This document shows positions 54,553-63,131 of a stretch of DNA of 64,000 nt, in pieces. Source of the DNA: Sideroxydans sp. (GTDB lineage: Bacteria > Pseudomonadota > Gammaproteobacteria > Burkholderiales > Gallionellaceae); assembly GCA_027310725.1 (NCBI GenBank), contig DAIDAG010000057.1:1-64000 (forward strand). Direction: 5' to 3'. How positions within the stretch are numbered: position 1 is the first letter of the stretch; each line of letters opens with the position of its first letter. The notes under the pieces were generated by a model. The model saw nothing but the letters and a program-made list of their open reading frames with translations. It was not told the DNA's origin and searched no databases. Made by a program: the position numbers and the translations under genes.

Positions 54553-55476
54553 ATGAGTGACCGATTAAAAGGTATTAGCGCGTTCGTCGAAGCAGTGGAG
54601 GCTGGCAGCTTTGCACTGGCTGCAGAACGCATGAGACTGACCCGCTCGGCGGTGGGCAAAAGTATTGCTCGGCTGGAGCAGCGCTTGGGTGTACGGCTTT
54701 TCCAGAGGACTACGCGCAGCCAGAGCCTGACTGAAGACGGACATGCATATTACGAACGCTGCGTGCGGGCGTTGGCAGAACTGGATGCAGGAGCACTGGC
54801 GCTCGATAGCGGCAAGAGTGAGCCCGTTGGACGCTTGCGTGTCAGTGTTCCCGTTTTGTTTGGCCGCCACTGTGTAGCACCTGTATTGCTCGCGCTGGGG
54901 AGCCAGTACCCGAAACTGGTAATCGAAATATCCTTCAATGACCATGTAGTTGATATGGTGGAGGAAGGGTATGACCTAGCAGTGCGCATCGGTAAACTGC
55001 CCGATAGCAGCACATTGGTCGCTAGACGATTGGGCACGCAAAGAATGGTGATCTGCGCCTCACCGTCATACCTGTCCCAACACGGAATACCTACAAGCAT
55101 AGAGGATCTTTCCAAGCATGTTGGCATCGCCTATGGGCGATCCGGCCGCATTACGCCATGGGTTGTAAAAGAGAGTGCAGGTCAGGAACTCAATCCTCAA
55201 GTCGATATACGCTTGATGTTCGACGATTTACAAGCAATCACCGATGCTGCAGTAGCTGGGCTGGGACTGGCTTGGCTGCCTTGCTGGTTGATGGCAAAAC
55301 ACGCACGAGCAGGCGAATTGGAGATGGTATTGAATTGTGACAATGTGCTGCCAGCAGAAATCTACGCAGTGTGGCCACAGTCGCACTACTTGCCGACAAA
55401 AACACGCACCGCAATTGATGCTTTGGCAGCAGAGATACCCGGAAAGGTCGGACAGCTTGAGCAGGCAAACAGATAA
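54553..55476 (+). CDS. LysR family transcriptional regulator
   Basis: A 307-residue LysR regulator. HTH (about 5-63: FVEAVEAGSFALAAERMRLTRSAVGKSIARLEQRLGVRLF in pieces), effector-binding domain (about 90-295). Its SAVGKSIARLE helix and VRIGKLPDSSTLVARRLG are of the CrgA/YhjC-like subgroup that controls quinone or aldehyde reductases. It is divergent from such a reductase. No ribosome site of strength; ATG at 54553. Confidence 0.92.
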   Translation: MSDRLKGISAFVEAVEAGSFALAAERMRLTRSAVGKSIARLEQRLGVRLFQRTTRSQSLTEDGHAYYERCVRALAELDAGALALDSGKSEPVGRLRVSVPVLFGRHCVAPVLLALGSQYPKLVIEISFNDHVVDMVEEGYDLAVRIGKLPDSSTLVARRLGTQRMVICASPSYLSQHGIPTSIEDLSKHVGIAYGRSGRITPWVVKESAGQELNPQVDIRLMFDDLQAITDAAVAGLGLAWLPCWLMAKHARAGELEMVLNCDNVLPAEIYAVWPQSHYLPTKTRTAIDALAAEIPGKVGQLEQANR

Positions 55477-55579
55477 GTTGTAGACAGCATATTTTCATAT
55501 GACGTGATCGACTTGCCGTAGTAGCACAAACCATCAATAATGAACTGCGACCTTAATCTTATTCAAGAAAGGAGCTGCA

Positions 55580-55792
55580 ATGAAAGAGCCAGGACTAGAT
55601 AATCGTCATCGTGACAAGGCGTCTCCGAAAACAGGTCAGATTCAGCAGAAACGCGGAGACACGCTCAACAAGAATCTATCACAGCCAATTCCGCAGTTCT
55701 CTCCCAATGCGAAACTTGAGACCATGCGAAAAGAAACTGGCAAGACAAGCGAAAAAGATGTTCGAGAGGCTGCCAAGCATCGCCGTACTTAA
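55580..55792 (+). CDS. Small basic protein of unknown function
   Basis: A 70-residue, highly charged protein: DNRHRDKASPKTGQIQQKRGDTLN at the start resembles the HRDKNG...RKHGNT start of a small conserved proteobacterial family, but the ending (KTSEKDVREAAKHRRT) is different. It has no signal peptide or membrane segment and is likely disordered. Very strong ribosome site (AAGAAAGGAG) 6 bp before the ATG, so it is probably expressed. Confidence 0.7.
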   Translation: MKEPGLDNRHRDKASPKTGQIQQKRGDTLNKNLSQPIPQFSPNAKLETMRKETGKTSEKDVREAAKHRRT

Positions 55793-55903
55793 TTGCCTGC
55801 TCTGCCGTCAGCAATCAGCGTAGCTTGTGTTCGCAAGCTACGCGCAGCACTTTTCAGCTTTCGTTACCTCTTTGCTGCACGATAACCGTCGTTTACTTTT
55901 CAT

Positions 55904-56134
55904 TTAATGTTGATGTCCTAGCCGCACCTCGATTTGAGGATGGCGAGCGACCAGCTCTTTTAATCGCTTCAGGTTTTTCAGATTGCGCTCGTTATTCGCA
56001 GTGAATTCGCCGGGTTCAACTGTGTGCTCCCAACCCCACCGCGTTATGCATGTATCCCCGTCAGCAGGGGCCGCGCGTAGTTCACTCAGAAGCCAATTAT
56101 TTATTTTGGCACGAGCGATTCTCCGCTCTGTTTC
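55904..56134 (-). pseudogene. Open frame without a start, probable gene remnant
   Basis: A 76-codon open frame on the minus strand that looks protein-like: NWLLSELRAAPADGDTC, TRWGWEHTVEPGEFTA, NNERNLKNLKRLKELV and PQIEVRLGH in succession. An in-frame stop (56135-56137) lies before it, and no ATG, GTG or TTG occurs early in the frame. It is thus probably the 3' end of a gene whose beginning was lost, perhaps when the accessory genes to the right were inserted. Confidence 0.4.
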
Positions 56135-56267
56135 CTATTTCATTGGATTTTGTTCGTCTCTGTCCTCTATGGACGCAGTGATTTCCCACTGGTTGTTTAA
56201 TGCAGATTTTTTCTGGGAATTTGTTCGGACCTGCTAATTTGTTCTGGCATTCACGAAAGGAAACCAC

Positions 56268-56735
56268 ATGCACAAGAACAATTTCAACAAGAAGCACATT
56301 ACAAAAGACCAAGCGCTCTTATTGGGAGCCTTTCTCATTATTCTATTTTTCACTGTATTGGCAGCCTGGTTTGTCATTACCGCCAGAACCATAAGAGTAT
56401 TCGACATCAAGAAGACCCAACTGATATTGAAAAACGATGGATGCAATCTGCTAAAGATGAATGGTGTCGATACGAAAGCCGCTGAATTTGGTAATGGCTG
56501 CTCAGTTGTCTTGCCGTTCCTGAAGAATCTATATGGGAATGGCGGATTGATCACCTTGGATGATAAACAAATCAAAGTTGCAGATGATCTGGTCTTATCT
56601 ACCGGAACGATTGAAGACCTACCTTGGACTCCAATGAAGACCGAGGCATTGATCGTGATGCTTATTAGCACCATCGTGCTTGTATTGATGGTGAGGGTTT
56701 TCGTAATCATTCTCAAGAAGGCCAATGACAAATGA
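56268..56735 (+). CDS. Two-helix membrane protein of unknown function
   Basis: A 155-residue protein with two membrane helices, about 19-42 (LLLGAFLIILFFTVLAAWFVI) and 124-147 (EALIVMLISTIVLVLMVRVFVI), with an 80-residue loop probably outside the cytoplasm that carries a cysteine pair (DGCNLLK, GNGCSVV). SD AAAGGA before the ATG. Its end overlaps the next start (ATGA), so it is translated with it. First gene of a run of six small, mostly unrecognised genes ending near ihfB. Confidence 0.7.
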   Translation: MHKNNFNKKHITKDQALLLGAFLIILFFTVLAAWFVITARTIRVFDIKKTQLILKNDGCNLLKMNGVDTKAAEFGNGCSVVLPFLKNLYGNGGLITLDDKQIKVADDLVLSTGTIEDLPWTPMKTEALIVMLISTIVLVLMVRVFVIILKKANDK

Positions 56736-57367
56736 ACATACTCAAGACTCACACCCATACTACCAACGAGGCGAATACGTTTCGGGTGTACTGGACCAAT
56801 AGTACAAACCGCCTCGGCGGGCTGATCAGGGTTCGCGTCACGGCGAACATGCAGGATGTACATATCGCGGCCGAACTCGCCGTCATGCAGCACCTGCTGG
56901 AGGAACGTGGCGTTCTCGGTAGCCATCTAGTCGGAAATGCCAATACCAAGCTCGTCGTCTCGCTGGGCGCGATCAAGAAGCTGCGCCGCAGCCAGTCTGA
57001 CAAATCCCACCTTGCGCCCTACGCAAGCTTCCTCACCACCCGCTTCGCCGGATGCACGATCAACGTGGACAAGGACACGCGCTGGTTCGATGGCTTCACA
57101 CCCGACACGGTCGAGGATCTGCTGGTCGGCGGTCCCCGGCGCGAAACACTCAAGGTCACTGGGTTGGGGAATGTCGCAGTCACACAGCATGTGCTGGGCC
57201 GATTCGCAGATCGCTTCCTGCCTGAGTTAAGCCAAGACAAGCTGGCGCAGACGGCCTGGAAGAAGCTGAAAGAGATAGCAGCCGATCCGACAGTACGGGA
57301 AGTCACTCGCCAAGGCCTTTGGGGTGGCGTGAAGTACGTCCATCACGGGAAACAGGAAGGACGATAA
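56732..57367 (+). CDS. Hypothetical protein, possibly RNase H-like fold
   Basis: A 211-residue cytoplasmic protein. The stretch VHIAAELAVMQHLLEERGVLG followed by a strand and VVSLGAIKKL has the strand-helix-strand order of an RNase H-like core, with the conserved Glu of the AEL helix. The other catalytic Asp residues cannot be assigned with confidence, so this is a fold guess. The C-terminal half (DTRWFDGF, WKKLKEIAAD) is not recognised. It starts inside the stop of the membrane protein before it. Confidence 0.65.
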   Translation: MNILKTHTHTTNEANTFRVYWTNSTNRLGGLIRVRVTANMQDVHIAAELAVMQHLLEERGVLGSHLVGNANTKLVVSLGAIKKLRRSQSDKSHLAPYASFLTTRFAGCTINVDKDTRWFDGFTPDTVEDLLVGGPRRETLKVTGLGNVAVTQHVLGRFADRFLPELSQDKLAQTAWKKLKEIAADPTVREVTRQGLWGGVKYVHHGKQEGR

Positions 57368-57376
57368 ACGAAGAAG

Positions 57377-57538
57377 ATGTTATTTGAAATGATCGCATCG
57401 CTCTGGCTGGCGATCCTGAGCACACTGCTATGCCAACGGGCATGGGCTGATATGCAAGCTCAGCCCATATCCAGGAATGTCAATCTAGCTGACCAGGATC
57501 GCACACCATCAACCAGGAGGAAGCACCATGAGAGATAA
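57377..57538 (+). CDS. Small secreted protein (53 residues)
   Basis: A 53-residue frame with a near-perfect Sec signal: basic-free start, hydrophobic core (MIASLWLAILSTLL) and an AWA cleavage site at about residue 24, leaving a 29-residue polar peptide. It starts 9 bp after the previous stop and overlaps the next ATG (57528) by 11 bp, which fits an operon gene. The ribosome site is weak (GAAGAAG). Too short to classify. Confidence 0.42.
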   Translation: MLFEMIASLWLAILSTLLCQRAWADMQAQPISRNVNLADQDRTPSTRRKHHER

Positions 57539-57776
57539 GGACTTGTTTCCGACCAAACCTCAGATACGAAGACTGGTCAAATCAGGGCGTGCCGCCATCG
57601 TAAAACGATTACTCAGGGCGGTCTTGTTACCCATCGATAAGGAAAACATTGATGCTGAGGTCGAGGAGATCACGGCATTGTTGGACAAATACAATGAAGT
57701 AATGGCGGTGTATGAGAAGCCGAAAGCCTCACCAGCACTAGAAACTACCGATAAAGAAACGGGGGGCAAGGATTGA
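57528..57776 (+). CDS. Small charged protein of unknown function
   Basis: An 82-residue soluble protein, helical, with LVKSGRAAIVKRLLRAVLLP in the first half, an acidic helix (ENIDAEVEEITALLDKYNEV) and a Lys/Glu-rich tail. Good ribosome site (AGGAGGAAG) before the ATG. Unrecognised. Member of the small-gene run. Confidence 0.62.
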   Translation: MRDKDLFPTKPQIRRLVKSGRAAIVKRLLRAVLLPIDKENIDAEVEEITALLDKYNEVMAVYEKPKASPALETTDKETGGKD

Positions 57777-57808
57777 ACTATCCCCTGCCCTGAAGACTGC
57801 AGGTGACG

Positions 57809-58039
57809 ATGGATATTACAGATAAACCCAAACTGGAAATCATCAATGGCGGCCGCGCGAATTTGGAGCGTAGCATCCTGACATTCCTCTTGCAGTCATT
57901 TGGATCATCACACAATGACCGATCCGAGCTTGATCGATTGATCGCCATCCTGCATCGGCACGCTGAACTGTCGGTGGTCAATGACCAACAAGTAAAGGCA
58001 TCAGGCAATAGCGACGAAACACAAGGAGATAGAAATTGA
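57809..58039 (+). CDS. Small protein of unknown function
   Basis: A 76-residue protein with a helical core (NLERSILTFLLQSFGS, ELDRLIAILHRHAEL) and a polar tail. ATG at 57809 (a GTG at 57803 is possible). Its stop overlaps the next start (TTGA), so it is probably co-translated with it. Unrecognised. Confidence 0.58.
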   Translation: MDITDKPKLEIINGGRANLERSILTFLLQSFGSSHNDRSELDRLIAILHRHAELSVVNDQQVKASGNSDETQGDRN

Positions 58040-58653
58040 ACCAACCCGCATCATTTCGTTACCTTCAGGCTGACCAGCCCTGTGCAACCCGCGATATGCG
58101 CAAGAAACATGAGATGGAGATTGCCCGTGAGCACTGCTACTTCGTCGGATTCAAGATCACCGCTGAAAGCGTGATGAGCTATCAGCATGTGTTGATACTG
58201 GCAGACGACTACGAATCATTGGTCATTGGGATCAAGAAGGAACGCAATACGATTCTGGATCAACAACTGGCCACGTCTTTGAATGACATTGAGCCGGTGT
58301 TTGTACGTAGTCTAACTATGCAGGATCAGGCCATGATCGCTTCTGTCGATGCCTGTGGCATTAATACGGAGATCAAGGAAATCCTGTCCAAACGGGACGA
58401 CTACCGATTCACGGTATTCGGGATGCTGGAGAATAAAGAAATATGCCTGATACCAGAAGAAGCACATGATGCACTGACTGCGATGAGACTCGCGCGCTGG
58501 AAAAGCATCAAGTTAGCCGCGAAGAACTTCCAACCACTGGATGTCCGTCAGGCTCATCCAGTAACCAGGGAGTTTGACGCCCTCTTCCATCGGGTGGCCG
58601 GCCAATTCATGACACTGGTAGGAGATTCATATGGAACTGGAAACATGCAATGA
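58036..58653 (+). CDS. Hypothetical protein (TTG start)
   Basis: A 205-residue cytoplasmic protein. The only reasonable start is TTG at 58036, behind AAGGAG, overlapping the previous stop by 4 bp. Visible parts: a mixed helix-strand N-terminal segment (MRKKHEMEIAREHCYFVGFKI), LILADDYESLVIGIKKER, a strand run FTVFGMLENKEICLIPE, and a basic C-terminal helix region. Unrecognised. It ends 3 bp before the stop of the convergent ihfB gene. Confidence 0.65.
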   Translation: MNQPASFRYLQADQPCATRDMRKKHEMEIAREHCYFVGFKITAESVMSYQHVLILADDYESLVIGIKKERNTILDQQLATSLNDIEPVFVRSLTMQDQAMIASVDACGINTEIKEILSKRDDYRFTVFGMLENKEICLIPEEAHDALTAMRLARWKSIKLAAKNFQPLDVRQAHPVTREFDALFHRVAGQFMTLVGDSYGTGNMQ

Positions 58654-58656
58654 TTT

Positions 58657-58938
58657 TCAGTTCACGTCGACCCGCTCGCGTAATTCCTTACCGGCCCTAA
58701 AGTGCGGAACGTATTTGGCTGGAATCATGACGATCGCACCAGATTTTGGGTTACGACCTTTGCGTGGTGGATGGTGGTTCAGACTGAAACTGCCAAATCC
58801 GCGTATTTCTACCCTGCCGCCACTGACCAGTGCATGCGATATCCCGTCAACAATCGTGCTGACGGTTAGCTCGATGTCTTTGAGAGTGAGTTGGGGACGG
58901 CTTAAGGAAAGTTGTTCGATGAGTTCAGATCGTGTCAT
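58657..58938 (-). CDS. ihfB: Integration host factor beta subunit
   Basis: A 93-residue DNA-bending protein of the HU/IHF family. The start [10 protein letters not shown], the arm [19 protein letters not shown] and the ending [16 protein letters not shown] are those of IHF-beta. It binds specific DNA as a dimer with IHF-alpha in replication, site-specific recombination and transcription. The housekeeping ihfB normally follows rpsA; here it stands by accessory genes, so it may belong to the element. The adjacent frame at 59021 is divergent. Confidence 0.92.
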   Translation of the reverse strand: MTRSELIEQLSLSRPQLTLKDIELTVSTIVDGISHALVSGGRVEIRGFGSFSLNHHPPRKGRNPKSGAIVMIPAKYVPHFRAGKELRERVDVN

Positions 58939-59020
58939 TTAGATCATGACTGCCAATCTATGGCAGCTAAGTTTATGGTTAAAGCAATGAAGGATATGAC
59001 GATTATATAGGAGGTATCGA

Positions 59021-59176
59021 GTGAAAGTGTTATGGAAGAAAACCAAAACCTTCATTTATCTGGATATGATTTGGTACTTTTCTCCTTTTATTGCACTGGT
59101 CAGGATGATCAGGAAGCGAAGGTTGAACTTTATTCGTCAAATGCGGGTTTTGTCTCGGTATGTTTTTGGGAAGTAG
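59021..59176 (+). CDS. Small basic membrane-like protein (51 residues)
   Basis: A 51-residue frame starting GTG, with an ideal ribosome site AGGAGG (59009-59014) 6 bp upstream. The peptide has a hydrophobic stretch (FIYLDMIWYFSPFIALV, about 11-27) and then a highly basic tail (RMIRKRRLNFIRQMR), the layout of small inner-membrane proteins. Unrecognised. It is followed by an 8-bp stem hairpin (59245-59262). Confidence rests mainly on the strong ribosome site. Confidence 0.5.
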   Translation: MKVLWKKTKTFIYLDMIWYFSPFIALVRMIRKRRLNFIRQMRVLSRYVFGK

Positions 59177-60114
59177 GTACGCTGTTCCGACCAATAATAT
59201 TGGTATTTCAATGATGCAACCAGACGCAATCTTTTGCTATTTAGACATCCGCTTGCGGATGTTGCCGAAGGTCATTCGGAATTGTCACTGGTGCACCAAT
59301 TGTGTCGGAATGTGGGCACTAGATTATTAGTTCCCATTTTCAATTGGTGCATTGCATTGGCCAGCGCTGTGTAGCTCCCTGCACAAATTTAAAATCGGCT
59401 AATTGCCCAACAACCTATTGGACAATTGGTTAACAGACTCATTGACCCGACGTTGGTCATTATGATGGGGCGCTTGAATATTTGTTGGCGGATTCCTCCC
59501 CAAGGCATTACTCGACTGGTAGGGTATCCAAGGTGTTATTGTAAAACATGAATTTTGGTGATGATGTCGCTCGCAATGGAGCAGAGTTTTGTCATAAAAA
59601 TTCACTATAACAACATTTAACTGCAATTTGCGCTTGTCGCTGTTGTGATTATAGGTAGGTTCAATCTTTCAGTGGTCTTTCGCCGGATTGCCCAATCCGG
59701 CAACCAACACCGAAACATTAATGGGCTTATAAGCCGATAATCAATTTATCCTAATGATGCACTCCTCGATTTCTCGGAGCAGAAGGAATTCCACAGCCCC
59801 CACGCAGAGGAACTCATTGACTATTCGCCGCATATAAAACAAACGCGTAGCAACATCCCAAGTCACAAAAAAAACGTTGTTAATCTATTTTGTCGCTTGC
59901 TGTTTTCAGGATAATTCTATGTCTTTTAGATATAGGGAATTTTATGAAGATCAAGCGCACGCTACGTGGTCTAATGATCGATTCCTTTCTTGCCCTTCTC
60001 CGAACATCCAGAACAATCAAAGAAGCAGGTGGACGGCCAAAAATTTGGATATCCAGATTTCCTGGCGGGTGTGCTACAATATGACCACTATATGTGACCA
60101 GAAGGAGCGGCGCA
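59177..60114. other. Gene-free stretch of about 940 bp with two hairpins
   Basis: No supported gene. Perfect inverted repeats: ACATCCGC-TT-GCGGATGT (59245-59262) and GCCGGATT-GCCC-AATCCGGC (59682-59701). Neither has a clear T-run. AT-rich; probably the remnant of earlier insertions. Confidence 0.45.
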
Positions 60115-60342
60115 ATGCAAACAGCCATTGGAGCGGGAGAATTTAAGGCAAAGTGTCTACAACTTCTCGACGACGTTGCCGAACAACGTGGAACTTTAGT
60201 CATCACCAAGCATGGCAAACCCGTCGCCAAACTTGTACCAGTAGAGCCAGAACAATGCATGTTCGGGGCGCTAAAGGGGAGTGTTGTTGAGGAACAGGAC
60301 ATCGTTTCACCTACCAATGCTGACTGGGAATCTGCTAAGTGA
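60115..60342 (+). CDS. Phd/YefM family antitoxin
   Basis: A 75-residue antitoxin. The N-terminal DNA-binding part (IGAGEFKAKCLQLLDDV) and the strand-turn LVITKHGKPVAKLVPV are typical of Phd/YefM; the C-terminal tail is the toxin-binding part. SD AAGGAG (60102-60107) is followed by ATG at 60115. Its stop overlaps the toxin start (GTGA), so the two are coupled. It probably represses its own promoter. Confidence 0.93.
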   Translation: MQTAIGAGEFKAKCLQLLDDVAEQRGTLVITKHGKPVAKLVPVEPEQCMFGALKGSVVEEQDIVSPTNADWESAK

Positions 60343-60758
60343 GTTTGGTGTTACTGGATACTCACGCTTGGGTATGGTTGTTAAACGGCGACCCCAAACT
60401 CAACCCAAAGGCCGTGAAAGCTATTGAACGCTCATTATCCGAAGAAGCGGTGTTGTTGTCGGCCATTTCTCCTTGGGAGGTGGCCATGCTGGTCAGTAAA
60501 GGAAGACTCACATTGGACCGTGATGTTGGTGAATGGGTAGGCACGGCCGTATCTATTACGGGTATCCGGCTCGAACCAATTTCACCGGAAATTGCAGTCG
60601 CCAGCACACGGCTTCCAGGGAATATTCATCCTGATCCGGCAGATCGTTTGATTGCCGCGACAGCTCGCCATCTTGGCGCGTTACTGATCACAGACGATCA
60701 ATTATTGCTTGATTATGGTACAGCCGGGCACCTGAAAACCTTGAAGGCTGGGCGTTAA
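60339..60758 (+). CDS. PIN domain toxin (VapC-like)
   Basis: A 139-residue PIN-domain RNase. Acidic residues for the metal site: Asp in LLDTHAWVW, Glu in SPWEVAML, Asp in HPDPADRLIAATA and Asp in LLITDDQLL. It belongs to the PIN group paired with Phd-type antitoxins. Start is GTG at 60339, overlapping the antitoxin stop. It is expected to cleave RNA when free of its partner. Confidence 0.94.
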   Translation: MSLVLLDTHAWVWLLNGDPKLNPKAVKAIERSLSEEAVLLSAISPWEVAMLVSKGRLTLDRDVGEWVGTAVSITGIRLEPISPEIAVASTRLPGNIHPDPADRLIAATARHLGALLITDDQLLLDYGTAGHLKTLKAGR

Positions 60759-60985
60759 GCATGCTCCACCAATCGGAAAATCCGGATACCAAAAAATGAG
60801 GGCGACCCTGTCGTTTGCCGGAACTTCGCGTGCCACCATAATTGGACCCCGCAAGAAGGACTGTAGGCGTCAACACCAAAGAACTATTTGAAGAATTCGT
60901 GAAACTGCTGATGTTCACTGTCCATACCAGATGGTGGCGGAATTCTAATTACCAATAAGGCGCCAATACCAACAGTGAAGGTAGG

Positions 60986-61243
60986 TTATTTTGCCTGTTG
61001 CTTGCGTTGCTTTTCCGGCTCAGCAAGTAGCTCTGTCATATGTACGTTCAATGCGCATGCGATGCGCTCAATATTACTGATGGAAATATTCCGTTCACCT
61101 CTCTCAACAGAGCTGATGTAGTTCGGATGAAGCCCTGCCCCTTCAGCCACGTTCTCTTGCGTCAACTTCCGATCTAAACGTAACCGCTTCATATTGCTGG
61201 CAAAAAGCAATTGAGCGCCACACTTTTGAGTTTGTTTTTCCAT
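60986..61243 (-). CDS. XRE family transcriptional regulator
   Basis: An 85-residue single HTH_3 domain: LFASNMKRLRLDRKLTQENVAEGAGLHPNYISSVERGERNISI in pieces, with the recognition helix at NYISSVERG, followed by a Glu/Lys/Gln-rich tail. Likely a repressor of the region. Chosen start is ATG at 61243; an in-frame GTG at 61279 would add 12 residues. It diverges from the lipoprotein gene at 61416 and could control it. Confidence 0.88.
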   Translation of the reverse strand: MEKQTQKCGAQLLFASNMKRLRLDRKLTQENVAEGAGLHPNYISSVERGERNISISNIERIACALNVHMTELLAEPEKQRKQQAK

Positions 61244-61415
61244 GTGTGCAGTCTTGACGACTGGCGCAATCCAATCCACACACTTTAAGTTTGGTTTTAT
61301 GGCCGATTCAGGTAAAGTAACACTTTGGGTTTGGAGGATTGGCGAGTTGAATCCATCGCTATGAATGGAAGAGGCTCAATTGATTGCACAGTAATTACCT
61401 TATATGGAGAAGAAG

Positions 61416-62846
61416 ATGTTTCAAAAAGAAGCGTTCAGAATCAAATTGAACAACATTCGAATCGCATTGATACTGCTAACAATGGCTTGTTTGACGGCGT
61501 GCGGCGGTGGAAGTGGCAGCACAAATGGTTCGACTGCCGGAGGCGGCGCTAACTCTTATTCAGTTAGTGTCACGACCTCAGGGCTGACAGGGTCTGGCCT
61601 TGTTTTACAGAACAATGGTGGCGACAACCTCGCGGTTGCCACTAATGGACTATCGACATTCGGTACAGCAATCCAGAGCGGGGCCGCATACTCAGTGACA
61701 GTTAAGACGCAACCGACTGCTCAGACCTGCAATGTAACGAATGGAAGCGGGACGATAGTTAATGCAAACATCGTCAACGTGGCGGTTGCGTGTAGCACCC
61801 CATCTCATTACGCGTATGTGGCAAATTCGGCGACGTGGGATATCTCGGGGTTTAACATTGATCCGACTACAGGTGTTTTGTCTACAGTACCGGGGAGCAC
61901 TTTCATCGCGCAAGGTGGTCCTGCGCAAATCATGTCGGTGGCTACTGATCCAGCGGGCAAATATGTTTTCGCAGCAAATGCTGCCTACAATACTGTTGGA
62001 GTCTACGCCATCAACGCAAGCAACGGATCACTGACAATAGTGCCTGGCAGTCCTTATGCAACGGGCAATCCAGCTAGTTTTGTTATCGTCGATCCAACTG
62101 GCAAGTTCGTCTATGTGACAAATAGAAACAATGGAACGATTTCCGCATTTACGCTTAATTCGGTGACTGGAGCATTGACGCCAGTGGTTGGCAGTCCATT
62201 TAGTCATCCTTCTGCGGTAGGTTCGGCATCTAGTCCGGTTTCAATCATAATCGATCCTGCCGGGAAATTTGCATACTGGGTAGCGCAAACAGGAACGGCA
62301 ACCAATGGCTTTCCAATAACAGGCGTAGTTGCATTTAGTATCAATGCAACTTCAGGCGCTCTAACTCCCGTGGCTGGCGGCCCATCTGCTACTGGTGCAA
62401 CCGCAATGGCAATTGATCCAGCGGGTACTTATGCCTATGTGGTGCAATCAACAGGGGTATCGGTTTATAGTATCGATGCAACAACGGGCGCATTGACTGC
62501 AGTGGCTAGCAGCCTGGTTGCTGCGGGAACTTTGCCAAATCACATCGCTATAGATCCTTTGGGTAAATATGCCTATGTGTCGAACAGTGGATCCAATAAC
62601 TTTTCGGGATATAGCATAAACGCCACCACCGGCTTATTGACTCCTGTGCCAGGTAGTCCATTTACAGTAAATACACCAACCGCCATTACAACTGACCGAT
62701 CTGGCAAATTTGTTTACGTGACGAGCAATCTGGGAAATAGTGTATTGGCATTCACTATCAATTCCTCTACCGGCGCACTAACGACAGTAACAGGAAGCCC
62801 GTTTGTAACGGGAGGAACGACTCCAGTGTCTATTGTTACTCAATGA
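61416..62846 (+). CDS. Beta-propeller lipoprotein
   Basis: A 476-residue lipoprotein: signal with lipobox LTAC (Cys at about 29) and a Gly/Ser-rich linker (GGGSGSTNGSTAGGG), an Ig-like module (about 50-130), then about seven repeats of the pattern DP.GK..YV.N...N..S.F.IN..TGALTPV.GSPF typical of the lactonase/YVTN seven-bladed beta-propeller. Surface or periplasmic, of unknown ligand. ATG at 61416 has GGAG 6 bp upstream; the ATG at 61404 has none. Confidence 0.88.
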   Translation: MFQKEAFRIKLNNIRIALILLTMACLTACGGGSGSTNGSTAGGGANSYSVSVTTSGLTGSGLVLQNNGGDNLAVATNGLSTFGTAIQSGAAYSVTVKTQPTAQTCNVTNGSGTIVNANIVNVAVACSTPSHYAYVANSATWDISGFNIDPTTGVLSTVPGSTFIAQGGPAQIMSVATDPAGKYVFAANAAYNTVGVYAINASNGSLTIVPGSPYATGNPASFVIVDPTGKFVYVTNRNNGTISAFTLNSVTGALTPVVGSPFSHPSAVGSASSPVSIIIDPAGKFAYWVAQTGTATNGFPITGVVAFSINATSGALTPVAGGPSATGATAMAIDPAGTYAYVVQSTGVSVYSIDATTGALTAVASSLVAAGTLPNHIAIDPLGKYAYVSNSGSNNFSGYSINATTGLLTPVPGSPFTVNTPTAITTDRSGKFVYVTSNLGNSVLAFTINSSTGALTTVTGSPFVTGGTTPVSIVTQ

Positions 62847-62984
62847 GATTGAGCTTCGATGAGTCCATCCACAGTGGTGGGCTCATCACAGGCCTGTCAT
62901 TTACCCCGACTGACAATTCGGGTCGGTGATCGTGCAGTGAGGCTGGGTGAACTGGACTTTTGACTATTTGGAGGTCGCTAAAAT

Positions 62985-63131
62985 GTGAAATACGAGAAAG
63001 AGAAGCTGATATTGGATGATGACGAGACCGAATTTCTGTCTATGGTTGCGATGAAAAAGGCTGATCGTGAGTATCTGGCAACTGAATTCATTATTTCAAG
63101 ACGTAAACTAGCTGGAATTGATTGCGTTTGA
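62985..63131 (+). CDS. Possible small acidic protein (48 residues)
   Basis: A 48-residue frame from GTG, with GGAGG 10 bp upstream (62970-62974). Sequence has an acidic start (EKEKLILDDDETEF) and a basic end (ISRRKLAG). It overlaps the 3' end of the convergent gene at 63108 by 24 bp. Unrecognised; coding status uncertain. Confidence 0.35.
   Translation: MKYEKEKLILDDDETEFLSMVAMKKADREYLATEFIISRRKLAGIDCV

Noticed and set aside
57780-58040. Minus-strand 88-residue frame
   Set aside because: Opposite to a small gene that overlaps its neighbours on the plus strand in operon fashion.
59399-59626. 75-residue minus-strand frame in the gene-free kilobase
   Set aside because: No ribosome site, no family features, irregular composition.
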